From the NCBI RefSeq assembly GCF_016428595.1, contig NZ_JAELVQ010000019.1, positions 1 through 64,000 of the forward strand: a stretch of DNA of 64,000 nucleotides, written 5' to 3'. Below the pieces are notes generated by a model. That model saw only the letters and a list, made by a program, of their open reading frames with translations, searched no databases and was not told where the DNA came from. Numbering within the stretch: the first letter of the stretch is position 1; the number at the start of each line of letters is the position of its first letter. This DNA is from Snuella sedimenti. Lineage in GTDB: Bacteria; Bacteroidota; Bacteroidia; Flavobacteriales; Flavobacteriaceae. The position numbers and the translations under genes were made by a program. Below, one piece after another: positions 16,575 to 25,929 of the stretch.

Positions 16575-17840
16575 ATGGAAGAGGAAAAATTAGTGTATTT
16601 TCCTAAAATTAAAGATGTCCAAGTAGCTGCCGATACAATTAAAAATGTATCGGCAGTTACGCCTTTACAGACTAGCATTAGGTATTCAAATGAACATCAA
16701 GCCAACATACTCTTAAAACGTGAGGATCTCCAGCAAGTACGTTCTTATAAGATAAGGGGGGCTTACAATAAGATTAGCTCGCTAACAACTGAAGAATTAA
16801 AGAATGGCGTAGTTTGTGCCAGTGCAGGTAATCATGCCCAAGGTTTTGCCTTTGCCTGTAACCATCTTAAGATACATGGTGTTGTTTATATGCCTTCGGT
16901 AACACCTATGCAAAAGGTAGAACAAACAAAAATGTTTGGAGGTGATTATATTACGGTTGTATTGGAAGGTGATACTTTTGATGATGCCTACCATCTGGCA
17001 ATGAAAGCCTGTGAAAAGCAACATAAAACATTTATTCACCCGTTCGACGATAAAAAAGTCATTGAAGGACAGGCTACAATCGGTCTGGAGATTTTGGATC
17101 AGGTAGAAGAACCTATAGATTATGTATTTGTTGCTGTTGGTGGCGGTGGCATGGCAGCTGGCTTATCTACGGTATTTAATGCGCTTTCTCCAGATACTAA
17201 AATTATAGGTGTAGAACCAGAAGGCGCACCTTCAATGTTAACATCCATTAGAAATAATAAAAATACAGAACTTGACCATATTGATAAATTTATTGACGGT
17301 GCAGCTGTAAAGCGTGTAGGGGATCTAACCTTTCCAATATGCAAAGCGTTCCTGCATGATGTTATTGCGGTACCCGAAGGTAAGGTGTGTCAGACTATTT
17401 TAGACCTGTACAATAAAGATGCTATTGTGGTGGAGCCTGCTGGCGCTTTGAGTATTTCTGCATTGGATTTTTATGCTGAAAAGATAAAAGGCAAAAATGT
17501 AGTTTGCGTGGTTAGTGGTAGTAATAATGATATTACGCGCACACCAGAAATTAAAGAACGTGCCTTGTTGTACGCCAATTTAAAGCATTATTTTATTATT
17601 AAGTTCCCGCAACGTGCAGGGGCTTTAAGAGAGTTTGTGGTAGATATCTTAGGCCCTAACGATGATATTACATATTTTCAGTATGCCAAAAAGACCAATC
17701 GTGAAAACGGTGCTGCTGTGGTTGGTATCCAATTGAAGGCTTCTAAGGATCTTGAACCTTTAATTACAAAAATGAAAGCGCATAATTTTTATGGTGATTA
17801 TTTAAATGATAAACCGGATCTGTTTCAGTTTTTGGTGTGA
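16575..17840 (+). CDS. ilvA: Threonine dehydratase (biosynthetic, short form)
   Basis: This 421-residue PLP enzyme converts threonine to 2-oxobutyrate, the isoleucine-specific precursor. The PLP lysine is K59 in RSYKIRGAYNK; the phosphate-binding loop GGGGMAAG is visible. The C-terminal ~90 residues (HYFIIKFPQRAGALREFV) form one ACT-like regulatory domain, as in the short Bacillus-type enzymes, against two in E. coli IlvA. Its place as last gene ties the threonine branch to the attenuated operon. Confidence 0.96.
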   Translation: MEEEKLVYFPKIKDVQVAADTIKNVSAVTPLQTSIRYSNEHQANILLKREDLQQVRSYKIRGAYNKISSLTTEELKNGVVCASAGNHAQGFAFACNHLKIHGVVYMPSVTPMQKVEQTKMFGGDYITVVLEGDTFDDAYHLAMKACEKQHKTFIHPFDDKKVIEGQATIGLEILDQVEEPIDYVFVAVGGGGMAAGLSTVFNALSPDTKIIGVEPEGAPSMLTSIRNNKNTELDHIDKFIDGAAVKRVGDLTFPICKAFLHDVIAVPEGKVCQTILDLYNKDAIVVEPAGALSISALDFYAEKIKGKNVVCVVSGSNNDITRTPEIKERALLYANLKHYFIIKFPQRAGALREFVVDILGPNDDITYFQYAKKTNRENGAAVVGIQLKASKDLEPLITKMKAHNFYGDYLNDKPDLFQFLV

Positions 17841-17870
17841 TAAATTAGCCAGTTTATAATGAATTCAAAA

Positions 17871-17905
17871 GCGCTTGTTAATACGGTTAAACAAGCGCTT
17901 TTTTT
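17871..17905. terminator. Terminator after ilvA
   Basis: GCGCTTGTT (17871-17879) pairs with AACAAGCGC (17890-17898), followed by seven T. A run of A before the stem lets it serve the convergent minus-strand gene at 17920 as well. Confidence 0.9.
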
Positions 17906-17919
17906 ATATTCAGTTATTA

Positions 17920-19365
17920 TTAGAAGTCTCGATATGCACCTTCGAGATATTGATTGGCTTCTTCTTCAGCGAATTTAGCGTTTGCACTGTCCCAATGCAG
18001 GGTTTGGTTCGGAAAACGTCCAGCTATAACACCTAAAAGGATCGTTTCAGTTAATTTAGAAGCATAAGAAAATGGAGCACTACAAGTGCCTTTGCCTAAA
18101 CAAGCATCTATGAACTGGTGATAGTGCTTAGGACCTTCAGAATCATAATTACGAATTGGTTCTCCCAAATTGTTAGCTTCTGAGATTGCCGCAATCTCAG
18201 AAGAGATGTCCACATACTTCCCATCAACAATTTTCTGGGGAAGTTGCATAAAATGAGGTAAAAGCAATCGGCCTTTTTCACCAACAAACATAGCACCTTG
18301 CTCAGGTAAACTACCTTCACTGGCTGTTTTGGCTTCAAGAGATACTTTATCTTCTAAAGAAGCTTCTTCGCTATTTGATGTATTCGCTGTTTTTGTTGCT
18401 TCATCCATGCCCGGTAACTTTAGATCTTCATGATCTCTGGGGGCACCGGGGCCATCGTGCCAAATCCATTTTAAGGTTTCTGCAGTATAATTGGTTTGAG
18501 GAAATTCGTAGGTTACAATATTGTTTTCAGGATATCCAAAACCTGTAGTCTCTCTACATTCATTCTTAATGGTCATAGGGACGTCTAATTCAAGAGCATT
18601 GTATGGTGTGTCAAAAATGTGTACGCCCATATCGCCAAGGGTGCCACAGCCATAATCCATTATCTTACGCCAATTGCCCGGATGGTACATGCCATTTTTA
18701 TAGGGTCTTTCAGAAGAAGTTCCTAACCAAAGGTTCCAATCTAAAGTTTCTGGTACGGGATCGTTACCTTCTGGAGCTGGGCCATCATATCCCCAGTTTT
18801 TTGGAGACCATGCGTGTACGGTATGTACTTTGCCTATAATCCCAGATTGAATTAAAAGCGTAGCTAACTTATAATCGTAAAAAGAGTGTACCTGAATGCC
18901 CATTTGCGTAATAAGATTCTTTTCTTTGGCCAGCTTTTTCATAGCTCTGGCTTCCGAAACATAATGTGTTAATGGCTTTTGACAATACACCGGTTTGTCC
19001 ATATTCATAGCTGACATCGAGGCAGGCGCATGCGTGTGATCGGGTGTAGAAACAATAACCGCATCAATATCGTCTGCCATTTCTTTCAGCATAACACGGT
19101 AATCTGAAAAAACTTTTGCGTTTGGGTGTTGCTGTTTGGCTTCTGATAATTTATTGGAATCCACATCACATAAGGCAACTATATCTGCTAACGGGTGTGA
19201 TGCAATGGCATCAAGATCGGCCTTTCCCATACCGCCGACACCAATATGGGCTGTTCTAATGCGTGTTTTAACAACAGGTTTTTCTTTGCACATAATAAGG
19301 GATGGCGCTAAAACCAATCCTGTAACTCCTAAACTGCTTCTCTTTAAAAAATCTCTTTTGTTCAT
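17920..19365 (-). CDS. Secreted Gfo/Idh/MocA family oxidoreductase
   Basis: This 481-residue protein begins MNKRDFLKRSSLGVTGLVLAP, a Tat-type signal (KRDFLKRS), so it is exported folded with its cofactor. A Rossmann domain follows (AHIGVGGMGKADLDAI, and a stretch with DAVIVSTPDHTH), then CQKPLTHYVSEA with the Lys typical of the family. The C-terminal substrate domain contains YGCGTLGDMGVHIFDTP. Such enzymes use tightly bound NAD(P) on sugars or cyclitols. It is downstream of the DUF1080 gene (14 bp), a pairing common in Bacteroidota and Planctomycetes. The substrate is unknown. Confidence 0.92.
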   Translation of the reverse strand: MNKRDFLKRSSLGVTGLVLAPSLIMCKEKPVVKTRIRTAHIGVGGMGKADLDAIASHPLADIVALCDVDSNKLSEAKQQHPNAKVFSDYRVMLKEMADDIDAVIVSTPDHTHAPASMSAMNMDKPVYCQKPLTHYVSEARAMKKLAKEKNLITQMGIQVHSFYDYKLATLLIQSGIIGKVHTVHAWSPKNWGYDGPAPEGNDPVPETLDWNLWLGTSSERPYKNGMYHPGNWRKIMDYGCGTLGDMGVHIFDTPYNALELDVPMTIKNECRETTGFGYPENNIVTYEFPQTNYTAETLKWIWHDGPGAPRDHEDLKLPGMDEATKTANTSNSEEASLEDKVSLEAKTASEGSLPEQGAMFVGEKGRLLLPHFMQLPQKIVDGKYVDISSEIAAISEANNLGEPIRNYDSEGPKHYHQFIDACLGKGTCSAPFSYASKLTETILLGVIAGRFPNQTLHWDSANAKFAEEEANQYLEGAYRDF

Positions 19366-19379
19366 AAACCTTGTTTTAG

Positions 19380-20144
19380 CTATAGTTTCTTTATTTTAAT
19401 GTTTCGTAACCATAAGGGGCTGTCGTGGTCTTGAATTGCAATATACCCAGATTTAAAAGTGCCGTATTTTGGATAATCTTTCCATTTGCCTGTTTTTTTT
19501 CTGGTTTCCCAATCTTCTGACCAAGGGACAAATTCAAGCAGTTTTTTCCCGTTTAGCCAATGTTCTACTTTTTCTGCTGTAAAAATGATGCGCGACGTAT
19601 TCCATTCCATAGCTGGTTTTGCTATTTTCTGGCTTAAATCTGGTACATACATGGCATAGTCGGCTCCTGTTTTTTGCCACTCTTCTAAGATAGCATTATT
19701 AATTTCCTCCCATTTAAAGTCATCCAGCATTTGATATTCTGGGGATACCTCGTATGGCGGCCAATCACCTTCTTTTACATGGTACATCAAGCCGCTATTG
19801 CCCCCTTCAGGGATCTTCCATTCCCAATATAATTCAAAATCATCGAATTCTTCTGCGGCATATACAATATCCTTGCCGCCTTTTCTGTTGGCTTCTGTGC
19901 GTTTTTCGGTGTCAAAAGTTAGTTCTCCGTTTTTTATAACCCAACCTGCAGGTAAAGTATCTCCGTTGTAGGCACGCCATCCTTTGGTACTGGAACCATC
20001 AAAAAGGTAAATCCAGTCGCTTTCATTAGGCTGAGATCTATCTGTTGTTTCCTGAGTTAAAACTGGCGATTTTTTGTCTTCTTTATCCTTACAAGAAACT
20101 AAAAAAACGGACGTAAAAGATAATGCTAAAATTATATGCTTCAT
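19380..20144 (-). CDS. DUF1080 (3-keto-disaccharide hydrolase-like) lipoprotein
   Basis: The protein has 254 residues. A lipoprotein signal ends in LVSC (Cys18), so it is probably anchored in an envelope membrane. The body is a single DUF1080 domain of the concanavalin/glucanase jelly-roll type: FDGSSTKGWRAYNGDTLPAGW near the start, GGNSGLMYHVKEGD in the middle, and IAIQDHDSPLWLRNIKIK at the end. Members of this family hydrolyse 3-ketoglycosides. A partner oxidoreductase of the Gfo/Idh/MocA type, present here as the next gene, could create or remove the 3-keto group (inference). Confidence 0.92.
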   Translation of the reverse strand: MKHIILALSFTSVFLVSCKDKEDKKSPVLTQETTDRSQPNESDWIYLFDGSSTKGWRAYNGDTLPAGWVIKNGELTFDTEKRTEANRKGGKDIVYAAEEFDDFELYWEWKIPEGGNSGLMYHVKEGDWPPYEVSPEYQMLDDFKWEEINNAILEEWQKTGADYAMYVPDLSQKIAKPAMEWNTSRIIFTAEKVEHWLNGKKLLEFVPWSEDWETRKKTGKWKDYPKYGTFKSGYIAIQDHDSPLWLRNIKIKKL

Positions 20145-20784
20145 GTTTTGAAATTTATTAAAAGTTTAAATATAAGCAATTGGATGATTTTTAAAGTGGG
20201 TTCGCTAGGTTTTGTTGTCTGTCGAGAAATAATTATGTTAGATTAATCGGAAGGATTCCTTGATGCTTTGCGTTAGGGGTTCTCCGTGAAATCGAAGATT
20301 CATGAATGTAAAAGGTTAAGAATATGTATATATGAAACCAACATTAACAAAATTTAAGCATTTTTTCGCAAAAAGGAATGTTTAAAATTTTTAATGTGAG
20401 AGCGTAGCGATTGCATACGTTCTCAATTTTATAATTAATATAAAATCAAATGAATTATCAAAATTTATTCGTGTGAATACAACGGGAACCTAAATAGTTC
20501 TGAAAGCTTTCGGGATCGTTTCAAGAAATTCTTTATTTGGAACGGTATTGCTTTGTAAATAGATCCATTATAATTTTCTAGTAATTGTCTAACGCTTGTA
20601 GTACTTCTTGTTCAAAAATAATTAAAGAGCTAATCATAAAGGTAAATCAAGGTTTGCAAAGTGTTCAAAACCATGCAGGAAGCGTATTATGATGAAAAAT
20701 GTATCAAAATTAACCGTTAAAATTTTAACGTTTGAACTTTTTTTTGTTATTTGAGCCCCCGTAATAAAAATGGATTAAAAATAC
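20145..20784. other. Long intergenic region before tRNA-Ser
   Basis: These 640 bp hold the upstream region of the DUF1080 gene and one copy of a dispersed repeat (20400-20471). No credible protein-coding frame is seen. The piece downstream of the repeat (20476-20780) has frequent stops in all frames I read. Confidence 0.55.
20400..20471 (+). repeat. Dispersed intergenic repeat, copy 2
   Basis: This is the partner of 3744-3814. The long shared blocks are ATTTTATAATTAAT (20426-20439) and AATTATCAAAATTTA (20453-20467). Unlike copy 1 it is not followed by a start codon of a real gene. Confidence 0.65.
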
Positions 20785-20872
20785 AGAGAGGTGGCCGAGT
20801 GGTCGAAGGCGCACGCCTGGAAAGTGTGTATACGTCAAAAGCGTATCGAGGGTTCGAATCCCTTCCTCTCTG
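20785..20872 (+). tRNA. tRNA-Ser (anticodon GGA)
   Basis: This 88-nt class II tRNA has acceptor AGAGAGG/CCTCTCT and discriminator G, which is required for serine. The anticodon loop is CTGGAAA (GGA, reading UCC/UCU). A long variable arm TATACG...CGTA is present, and the T-arm contains GTTCGAATC. CCA is not encoded. The first base pair is A-T rather than the usual G-C. Confidence 0.95.
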
Positions 20873-20946
20873 CTGTTATTTTATTTTTAGTTGCATTTTT
20901 TTTATATCTTTAACACTTTAAAACTAATAAAATTAAGATCTAGAAC

Positions 20947-21720
20947 ATGAAAAGATTATTTTCTATCCTTGCCATTACTGGGGTTATGGCATTCGGAACT
21001 GTTAATGCAAATGCAAGCACAACTACTGCAGCAACTACATCTGCGGTTGTAAGTACAACACAAGATGACGCGGCTGAGCCTGCTGAGGAGCTTGGATTTC
21101 ACCAAGTATTAAAAAAGTATTTTTTAGAAGGAGGACCTGGATTTATGGGGATTGTATTATTATGTTTAATTCTTGGGTTGGCAATAGCTATAGAGAGAAT
21201 TATCTTTTTAAACCTTTCAACTACAAATACAAAAAAATTAACGAAAGACGTTGAAGATGCATTGTCTTCAGGAGGCGTGGAATCGGCTAAAGAAGTATGT
21301 AGAAATACAAAAGGGCCTATCGCTTCTATTTATTACCAAGGCTTAGATAGAACCGATGAAGGTCTAGATGCTGTTGAAAAAGCGGTTGTAGCGTACGGTG
21401 GTGTACAAATGGGGCAATTAGAGAAAAATGTATCTTGGATCTCTTTATTTATCGCATTAGCACCAATGCTTGGCTTTATGGGGACAGTAATAGGTATGAT
21501 TGAAGCGTTTAATAAAATTGAAGCAGCAGGGGACATACAGCCATCACTTGTGGCAGGTGGTATTAAAGTAGCGCTTTTAACAACTGTATTTGGTTTGATT
21601 GTTGCGATTATACTTCAAATTTTTTACAATTACATTATTGCTAAAATTGATAGTATCGTTAATAATATGGAGGACGCTTCCATTACGTTAATGGATTTAT
21701 TGATCAGACAAAAGAAGTAA
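20947..21720 (+). CDS. exbB: MotA/TolQ/ExbB proton channel family protein
   Basis: This 257-residue inner-membrane protein has a cleavable N-terminal signal-like segment, an acidic linker and then three membrane helices (about 63-83, 162-184 and 203-225). The helix-loop MLGFMGTVIGMIEAFNKIEAAG and following VALLTTVFGLIVAI are the conserved ExbB/TolQ pore region. With the two ExbD proteins downstream it would form a proton-driven motor energising outer-membrane transport or gliding/secretion functions. First gene of a four-gene operon starting 74 bp after tRNA-Ser. Confidence 0.93.
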   Translation: MKRLFSILAITGVMAFGTVNANASTTTAATTSAVVSTTQDDAAEPAEELGFHQVLKKYFLEGGPGFMGIVLLCLILGLAIAIERIIFLNLSTTNTKKLTKDVEDALSSGGVESAKEVCRNTKGPIASIYYQGLDRTDEGLDAVEKAVVAYGGVQMGQLEKNVSWISLFIALAPMLGFMGTVIGMIEAFNKIEAAGDIQPSLVAGGIKVALLTTVFGLIVAIILQIFYNYIIAKIDSIVNNMEDASITLMDLLIRQKK

Positions 21721-21744
21721 TAATTAAAAACTATAAAAATTATT

Positions 21745-22161
21745 ATGAATTTACATAAAATAATGAAGATCATAGCTTATGCTTTTGGTATTATTGGTTC
21801 TATTTTTGCACTGATGATAATGTCGGGATCGGAAGCAATGATCGATAACATATTATTTGTAACATATATTACGCTTGGTTTGGTTTTATTACTAGTGTTG
21901 ATATATGTTCTTAAAGGTTTATCTACAGGAAACATTAAAAAGACATTGATTACAGTAAGTATATTTTTGATTATTGTGTTTATATCATATGCTATGTCTT
22001 CTGGAACAGATTTAGATTTAAAACCTTTTACGGATAAGGGGCAAGATATTACAGAAATGACTTCTAAGAAGGTAGGGGCCGGATTATATACATTCTATGT
22101 GCTTGCGTTTTTGGCAATTGCCTCCATGGTGTTTTCAGGCGTTAAAAAAATATTTAAATAA
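21745..22161 (+). CDS. Small membrane protein between exbB and exbD
   Basis: This 138-residue protein has four predicted membrane helices (about 8-24, 33-54, 65-85 and 114-134) and short loops. I do not recognise a named family, but a small four-helix protein in this position is usual in Flavobacteriaceae ExbB/ExbD clusters. It sits 24 bp after exbB and 2 bp before the first exbD, so it is cotranscribed and probably an accessory part of the same motor. Confidence 0.85.
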   Translation: MNLHKIMKIIAYAFGIIGSIFALMIMSGSEAMIDNILFVTYITLGLVLLLVLIYVLKGLSTGNIKKTLITVSIFLIIVFISYAMSSGTDLDLKPFTDKGQDITEMTSKKVGAGLYTFYVLAFLAIASMVFSGVKKIFK

Positions 22162-22163
22162 TT

Positions 22164-22751
22164 ATGGCAAAACGAGCAGCACCAGAAGTTAATGCAGGCT
22201 CTATGGCCGACATTGCCTTCTTATTGTTAATATTTTTTCTTGTAACAACAACTATTGAGACGGACTCGGGAATTAACCGTAAGTTGCCTCCAATAGAGGA
22301 CAATACAGAGCCTCCTATTATTAAGCAAAGAAACATCTTTACGGTATTGATTAATGGTAAGAATCAGTTGATGGTTGAAGAAGAGTTAACAGAACTTAAG
22401 GACTTAAGGCAAGCAGCTATTGATTTTTTAGATAATAATGCTGATGGGTCTTGTAGTTATTGTAATGGTAAAAAAGAAGAGAATTCATCTGTTAATCCTG
22501 ATAAGGCAATTATATCTCTAAAAAACGAAAGAGAAACATCTTATGAAATGTATATATCGGTTCAAAACGAATTGGTAGCTGCTTACAATGAACTTCGAAA
22601 TCGACTAGCAAAAAGCAGATACGGTAAGTCCTTTATTGAGATGCAAGCAGATTATAAGGATGTTAACTGGCCAGGAAATAAAGAAAAGTTGAAGGGGCAA
22701 ATAGATCAGATAAAGCTGGACTATCCTATGAAGCTTTCTGAGGTACAATAA
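22164..22751 (+). CDS. exbD: ExbD/TolR family protein (first)
   Basis: The protein has 195 residues. One membrane helix follows ADIAFLLLIFFLVTTTIE, with the conserved Asp (D14) that carries protons in ExbD/TolR. The rest is periplasmic. A Cys pair (SCSYCNGKKEE, about residue 95) and a charged insert make it longer than typical ExbD proteins of ~140 residues. It is the first of two tandem ExbD genes; different periplasmic domains may give the motor two different contacts. Confidence 0.93.
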   Translation: MAKRAAPEVNAGSMADIAFLLLIFFLVTTTIETDSGINRKLPPIEDNTEPPIIKQRNIFTVLINGKNQLMVEEELTELKDLRQAAIDFLDNNADGSCSYCNGKKEENSSVNPDKAIISLKNERETSYEMYISVQNELVAAYNELRNRLAKSRYGKSFIEMQADYKDVNWPGNKEKLKGQIDQIKLDYPMKLSEVQ

Positions 22752-22776
22752 TAAAATTTAACACATACACTTTAAT

Positions 22777-23250
22777 ATGTCTAAATTTAAAAAGAAAAAA
22801 AGCGGCGAAGTTCCTGCAGTAAGTACGGCATCGTTACCCGATATTGTATTTATGTTATTGTTCTTCTTCATGGTAGCTACTGTAATGAGGCAAAATACCT
22901 TGATGATTGAGAATAACCTGCCTTTTGCCGATCAAGTTGAAAAGCTTGATAAAAAAGACTTGGTTATGTATATTTATGCAGGGAAGCCAAGTGATAATTA
23001 CAAGCAATATGGAACTGAGGCTAGAATTCAGCTAAATGATAAATTTGCTAATGTAAGTGATATAGCTGCCTTTATAGCGGCAGAAAGAGATTCTAAGCGT
23101 GAAGAATTGGTGCCATTTTTAACTACTGCTTTAAAAGTTGATAGTAAATCGAACATGGGTTTGATAATGGATATCAAGCAAGAGTTACGCAAAGTAAATG
23201 CTCTTAAAATTAATTATACGACCAAAAAGGGTAGTGTACTTAATAAATAA
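22777..23250 (+). CDS. exbD: ExbD/TolR family protein (second)
   Basis: This 157-residue protein starts with a basic tail. LPDIVFMLLFFFMVATVMR follows, with the proton-carrying Asp at residue 22, and then a periplasmic domain of ~115 residues. Low similarity to the first ExbD argues for functional division rather than recent duplication. It is the last gene before a strong terminator. Confidence 0.93.
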   Translation: MSKFKKKKSGEVPAVSTASLPDIVFMLLFFFMVATVMRQNTLMIENNLPFADQVEKLDKKDLVMYIYAGKPSDNYKQYGTEARIQLNDKFANVSDIAAFIAAERDSKREELVPFLTTALKVDSKSNMGLIMDIKQELRKVNALKINYTTKKGSVLNK

Positions 23251-23274
23251 GTAAAATTCTTAATTTTATATTAT

Positions 23275-23306
23275 AAAGGCGTTTTGATTTATCAAAACGC
23301 CTTTTA
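23275..23306 (+). terminator. Terminator after the exbBDD cluster
   Basis: AGGCGTTTTGAT pairs with ATCAAAACGCCT around a two-base loop and is followed by TTTT. It separates the motor genes from the PorT-like gene downstream. Confidence 0.88.
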
Positions 23307-23404
23307 ATTTTTGTTAGTGCCAACAATATAATAGAAACTTTGATGTTACTATCTTTATAACGTTGATTGTATATTAAGGGTTAGTATTTTAAAGTAGTTT
23401 GACT

Positions 23405-24100
23405 GTGAAGAAACTCATATATTTTTTATTTTTCTCTATTGTAAGCTTTCAAGTGATATATCCACAAGAGCTTGATATAAAAGTAGTAGACTCTCTTTAT
23501 AAAGAAGATCAGTTCTACGCAGGGGTAACCTATAATTTACTTGGTAAAAAGCCTTCAGAGCTTTCCCAAAGTGGTTTTTCGATAGGGTTTCACTTCGGGT
23601 TTATTAAGGACATGCCAATAAATAAAGATAGAGATATAGCTATTGGTATAGGAGTTGGGTACTCAGCTAATTCATTTAATCAAAATTTAAAAATAACCAA
23701 AGATGATTTAGGCGCTATTTCGTATCGTATTTTGGGAGCAGAGGACAACTATTCTAAAAACCAGTTTTCCAGTCATTTGTTAGAAATTCCTATTGAGTTT
23801 AGGTGGCGAACATCAACACCTGTTGAGTATAAGTTTTGGCGTGTCTATACAGGTTTTAAATTTGGGTATTTACTAGCGAATACTGTGAAGTTTAATGGTG
23901 ATCCCGAGCACTTAAAATATAAGGGGCTTAATGATTTTAATAGGTTTCAATATGGTTTAACCTTGTCTATGGGCTATAATACTTGGAATTTATATGCTTA
24001 CTATGCTTTAAATCCTATTTTCTCTAAAGATGCAATGCTGGATGGTGAAGTTATAGATATGCATGCCATTAAGGTTGGCTTGATGTTTTATATCTTATAA
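23405..24100 (+). CDS. PorT-like outer-membrane beta-barrel protein
   Basis: The protein has about 231 residues. No ATG is available: the frame opens with TTG at 23399 or GTG at 23405, and the GTG gives a standard lysine-rich signal peptide (KKLIYFLFFSIVSFQ) with cleavage after YPQ. Alternating hydrophobic strands (FYAGVTYNLLG, AIGIGVGYSAN, WNLYAYYALNPIF) and a terminal aromatic (YIL) indicate an eight-strand barrel of the porin/PorT family. A barrel of this kind next to ExbB/ExbD genes is common in flavobacteria. Whether it is true PorT (type IX secretion) cannot be settled from the sequence alone. Confidence 0.85.
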   Translation: MKKLIYFLFFSIVSFQVIYPQELDIKVVDSLYKEDQFYAGVTYNLLGKKPSELSQSGFSIGFHFGFIKDMPINKDRDIAIGIGVGYSANSFNQNLKITKDDLGAISYRILGAEDNYSKNQFSSHLLEIPIEFRWRTSTPVEYKFWRVYTGFKFGYLLANTVKFNGDPEHLKYKGLNDFNRFQYGLTLSMGYNTWNLYAYYALNPIFSKDAMLDGEVIDMHAIKVGLMFYIL

Positions 24101-24599
24101 CCAATAATTCGATTCGATTAAATTGCTGTAACACCCCCAAATACAATGATTGATTTGCTAATACTCTAAATAGGAATAGACTATTATATTATTCTTAAAG
24201 TCATTGGTTGGGTAATTTTGTAAAACTGATAGTTTTCTTTTCTTTATCTAAGAGGCTCTAATTAAAAGTTTGAGCTTTTTTGGTTAAATAATCTTGCGAG
24301 TTATACGTTTAATTAATTTTAACTCTGTAGTTTACAAAGGGGAATAGTTATAAATGTTACAATAATAAGTTTGAGCTTTGTTGAACGTAAATTTCTTGTT
24401 TTAATTTTTTAATTGCAAACATTTGATAATTAGTTTTCTGTGTTGTGAAGTTATTTGCAATATTGATTCGGTTTACATATAAGTAGGTGTTTGTTTTAAA
24501 TTTTAACATCTTATTCCTTCGTTTTTTGAAATAAAATATTACATTGGTTTATTTATTGATCAATCAGTCAGAATATAATATTAATATCAACGTGGATTT
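24101..24599. other. 500-bp AT-rich intergenic region
   Basis: The only structure seen is a possible terminator at 24252-24282. Otherwise no gene, tRNA or clear promoter is visible. Its length, just before the peptide locus, leaves room for a promoter region. Confidence 0.5.
24252..24282 (+). terminator. Weak terminator after the PorT-like gene
   Basis: AGGCTC pairs with GAGCTT across a 12-base loop and is followed by TTTTT. One pair is G-U. Confidence 0.5.
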
Positions 24600-25172
24600 A
24601 TGGGCAACTGTGATCAGTCAACAGAAAAATTGCTTCACTTATTAAGGGTAAAATTTACAAGAAAATATATTAAGGACTCCATTTTATCGCATCCAGACCA
24701 TCCTAGTTTGTTGGCAATCTCCGATACTTTGGAAAAATATCGAATAGAAACATTAGCCGTTAAGATTGACGCGAATAAACGTAAAGATATGCCCTTGCCC
24801 TGTATTGTGCAGGTGGAATCTAACAGGCAGCCATTGTTTTATGTTCTAAAGGAAACACCTAAGGGTCATGTGGTTTATTACGATGACAAAAACAAGCTGG
24901 TGCAAAGTACTAAAGAAACTTTTTTAAAGCAATGGATAGGAGTTTGTCTGTTGGTAGAAACTACAGAGAACTCGAAGGAGAAGGATATCGAGAAAAAACT
25001 AATTGCTAAACGGATTCAATATGCCTTAAATGAAGTGGAATCTGATTTGGGTTTCCAACTAAATGCTGAAGACGCCACAATTGTACTTAATGATGGTTAT
25101 GCTGCTTGTCATTGTGTAACCAATATTAACTACCTTAATGCGGCTGAGTATGATGCCTGTTATGGTACATAG
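24600..25172 (+). CDS. C39-peptidase-like domain protein of a peptide locus
   Basis: This 190-residue protein has no signal peptide. Residues ~1-125 (NCDQSTEKLLHLLRVKFTRKY, then HPDHPSLLAISDTLEKYRI, QWIGVCLLVE) resemble the C39-peptidase-like N-terminal domain of bacteriocin exporters and of Bacteroidota VKOR-fusion proteins. The usual membrane part (VKOR or ABC transporter) is missing. The last ~50 residues are instead acidic and end in a Cys-rich stretch, ACHC...YDAC. Cys4 is the only candidate for a catalytic cysteine. It overlaps the next gene by 11 bp. It may be a remnant or a free-standing adaptor for leader-peptide handling. Confidence 0.7.
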   Translation: MGNCDQSTEKLLHLLRVKFTRKYIKDSILSHPDHPSLLAISDTLEKYRIETLAVKIDANKRKDMPLPCIVQVESNRQPLFYVLKETPKGHVVYYDDKNKLVQSTKETFLKQWIGVCLLVETTENSKEKDIEKKLIAKRIQYALNEVESDLGFQLNAEDATIVLNDGYAACHCVTNINYLNAAEYDACYGT

Positions 25173-25926
25173 AGGCAATATTTTTTCGGGCTTGATTTGT
25201 GTTGCTATGTTTGTTTGTAGTGTATCCTTTGGACAGATAAGCAAGGCTATAATAAACTACAAAGTGAAGTTATACCCTAAAGATAGTGTCAATAATTCAA
25301 GGAATTATAATTTAGTTCTAAGTGAAGTTGATAAACTGGAATTTAAATTAATTTATAGTAAAGATAGTATTAATGAACAAGCCCGCTTTGTTGAAGTTAT
25401 CGAAGGAGTAAATTTTAATTTTACCGATGGGTTTTTTAAAAAAAGAGCAAAGATTTTTGCAGGTTTAAATACATCTTATTACTATGACTTAGTCAATGAA
25501 AAAATCTTAAAGAAGAAGGCATTTTTAGGGAATGAATATATAATTATTGGGGATTTTCATCAATATGCTTGGAAAATAACGGAAGAATCCAAAAGGATTG
25601 ACAACTACCTGTGTCAAAAGGCTATTTCAGAAAAAAAATATAAAACCAGGATGGGGGCTATAGATACTCTATATCTAACAGCTTGGTTTGCAACTGACTT
25701 GCCCATTCCATTAGGGCCTAAAGACTATCAAGGTTTACCTGGGCTAATACTAGAATTACATGAATGTGCAGATTCTACCCATGAAGTTAATACAAGCTAT
25801 ACAAAAGGAAGAACCTACTATGTTTCAGGTATAGAATTGAATGTTAAGCAACCAATAGACATAGTACCTTTTGATGGCGAGAATGTAGTAACGGAAAAAG
25901 AGTACGAAAAAATTGTTGAAAATTAA
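25162..25926 (+). CDS. GLPGLI family secreted protein
   Basis: An upstream in-frame ATG exists at 25138. Met at 25162 gives a clean signal peptide (RGNIFSGLICVAMFVCSVSFG/Q) and overlaps the previous gene by 11 bp, a sign of translational coupling. The family signature is present as YQGLPGLILEL. The domain before it (YNLVLSEVDKLEFKL, then KRIDNYLCQKA) fits the DUF/GLPGLI fold. The biochemical function is unknown. In Bacteroidota such proteins recur near TonB receptors and near bacteriocin-like peptide genes, as here. Confidence 0.88.
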   Translation: MVHRGNIFSGLICVAMFVCSVSFGQISKAIINYKVKLYPKDSVNNSRNYNLVLSEVDKLEFKLIYSKDSINEQARFVEVIEGVNFNFTDGFFKKRAKIFAGLNTSYYYDLVNEKILKKKAFLGNEYIIIGDFHQYAWKITEESKRIDNYLCQKAISEKKYKTRMGAIDTLYLTAWFATDLPIPLGPKDYQGLPGLILELHECADSTHEVNTSYTKGRTYYVSGIELNVKQPIDIVPFDGENVVTEKEYEKIVEN

Positions 25927-25929
25927 AAA

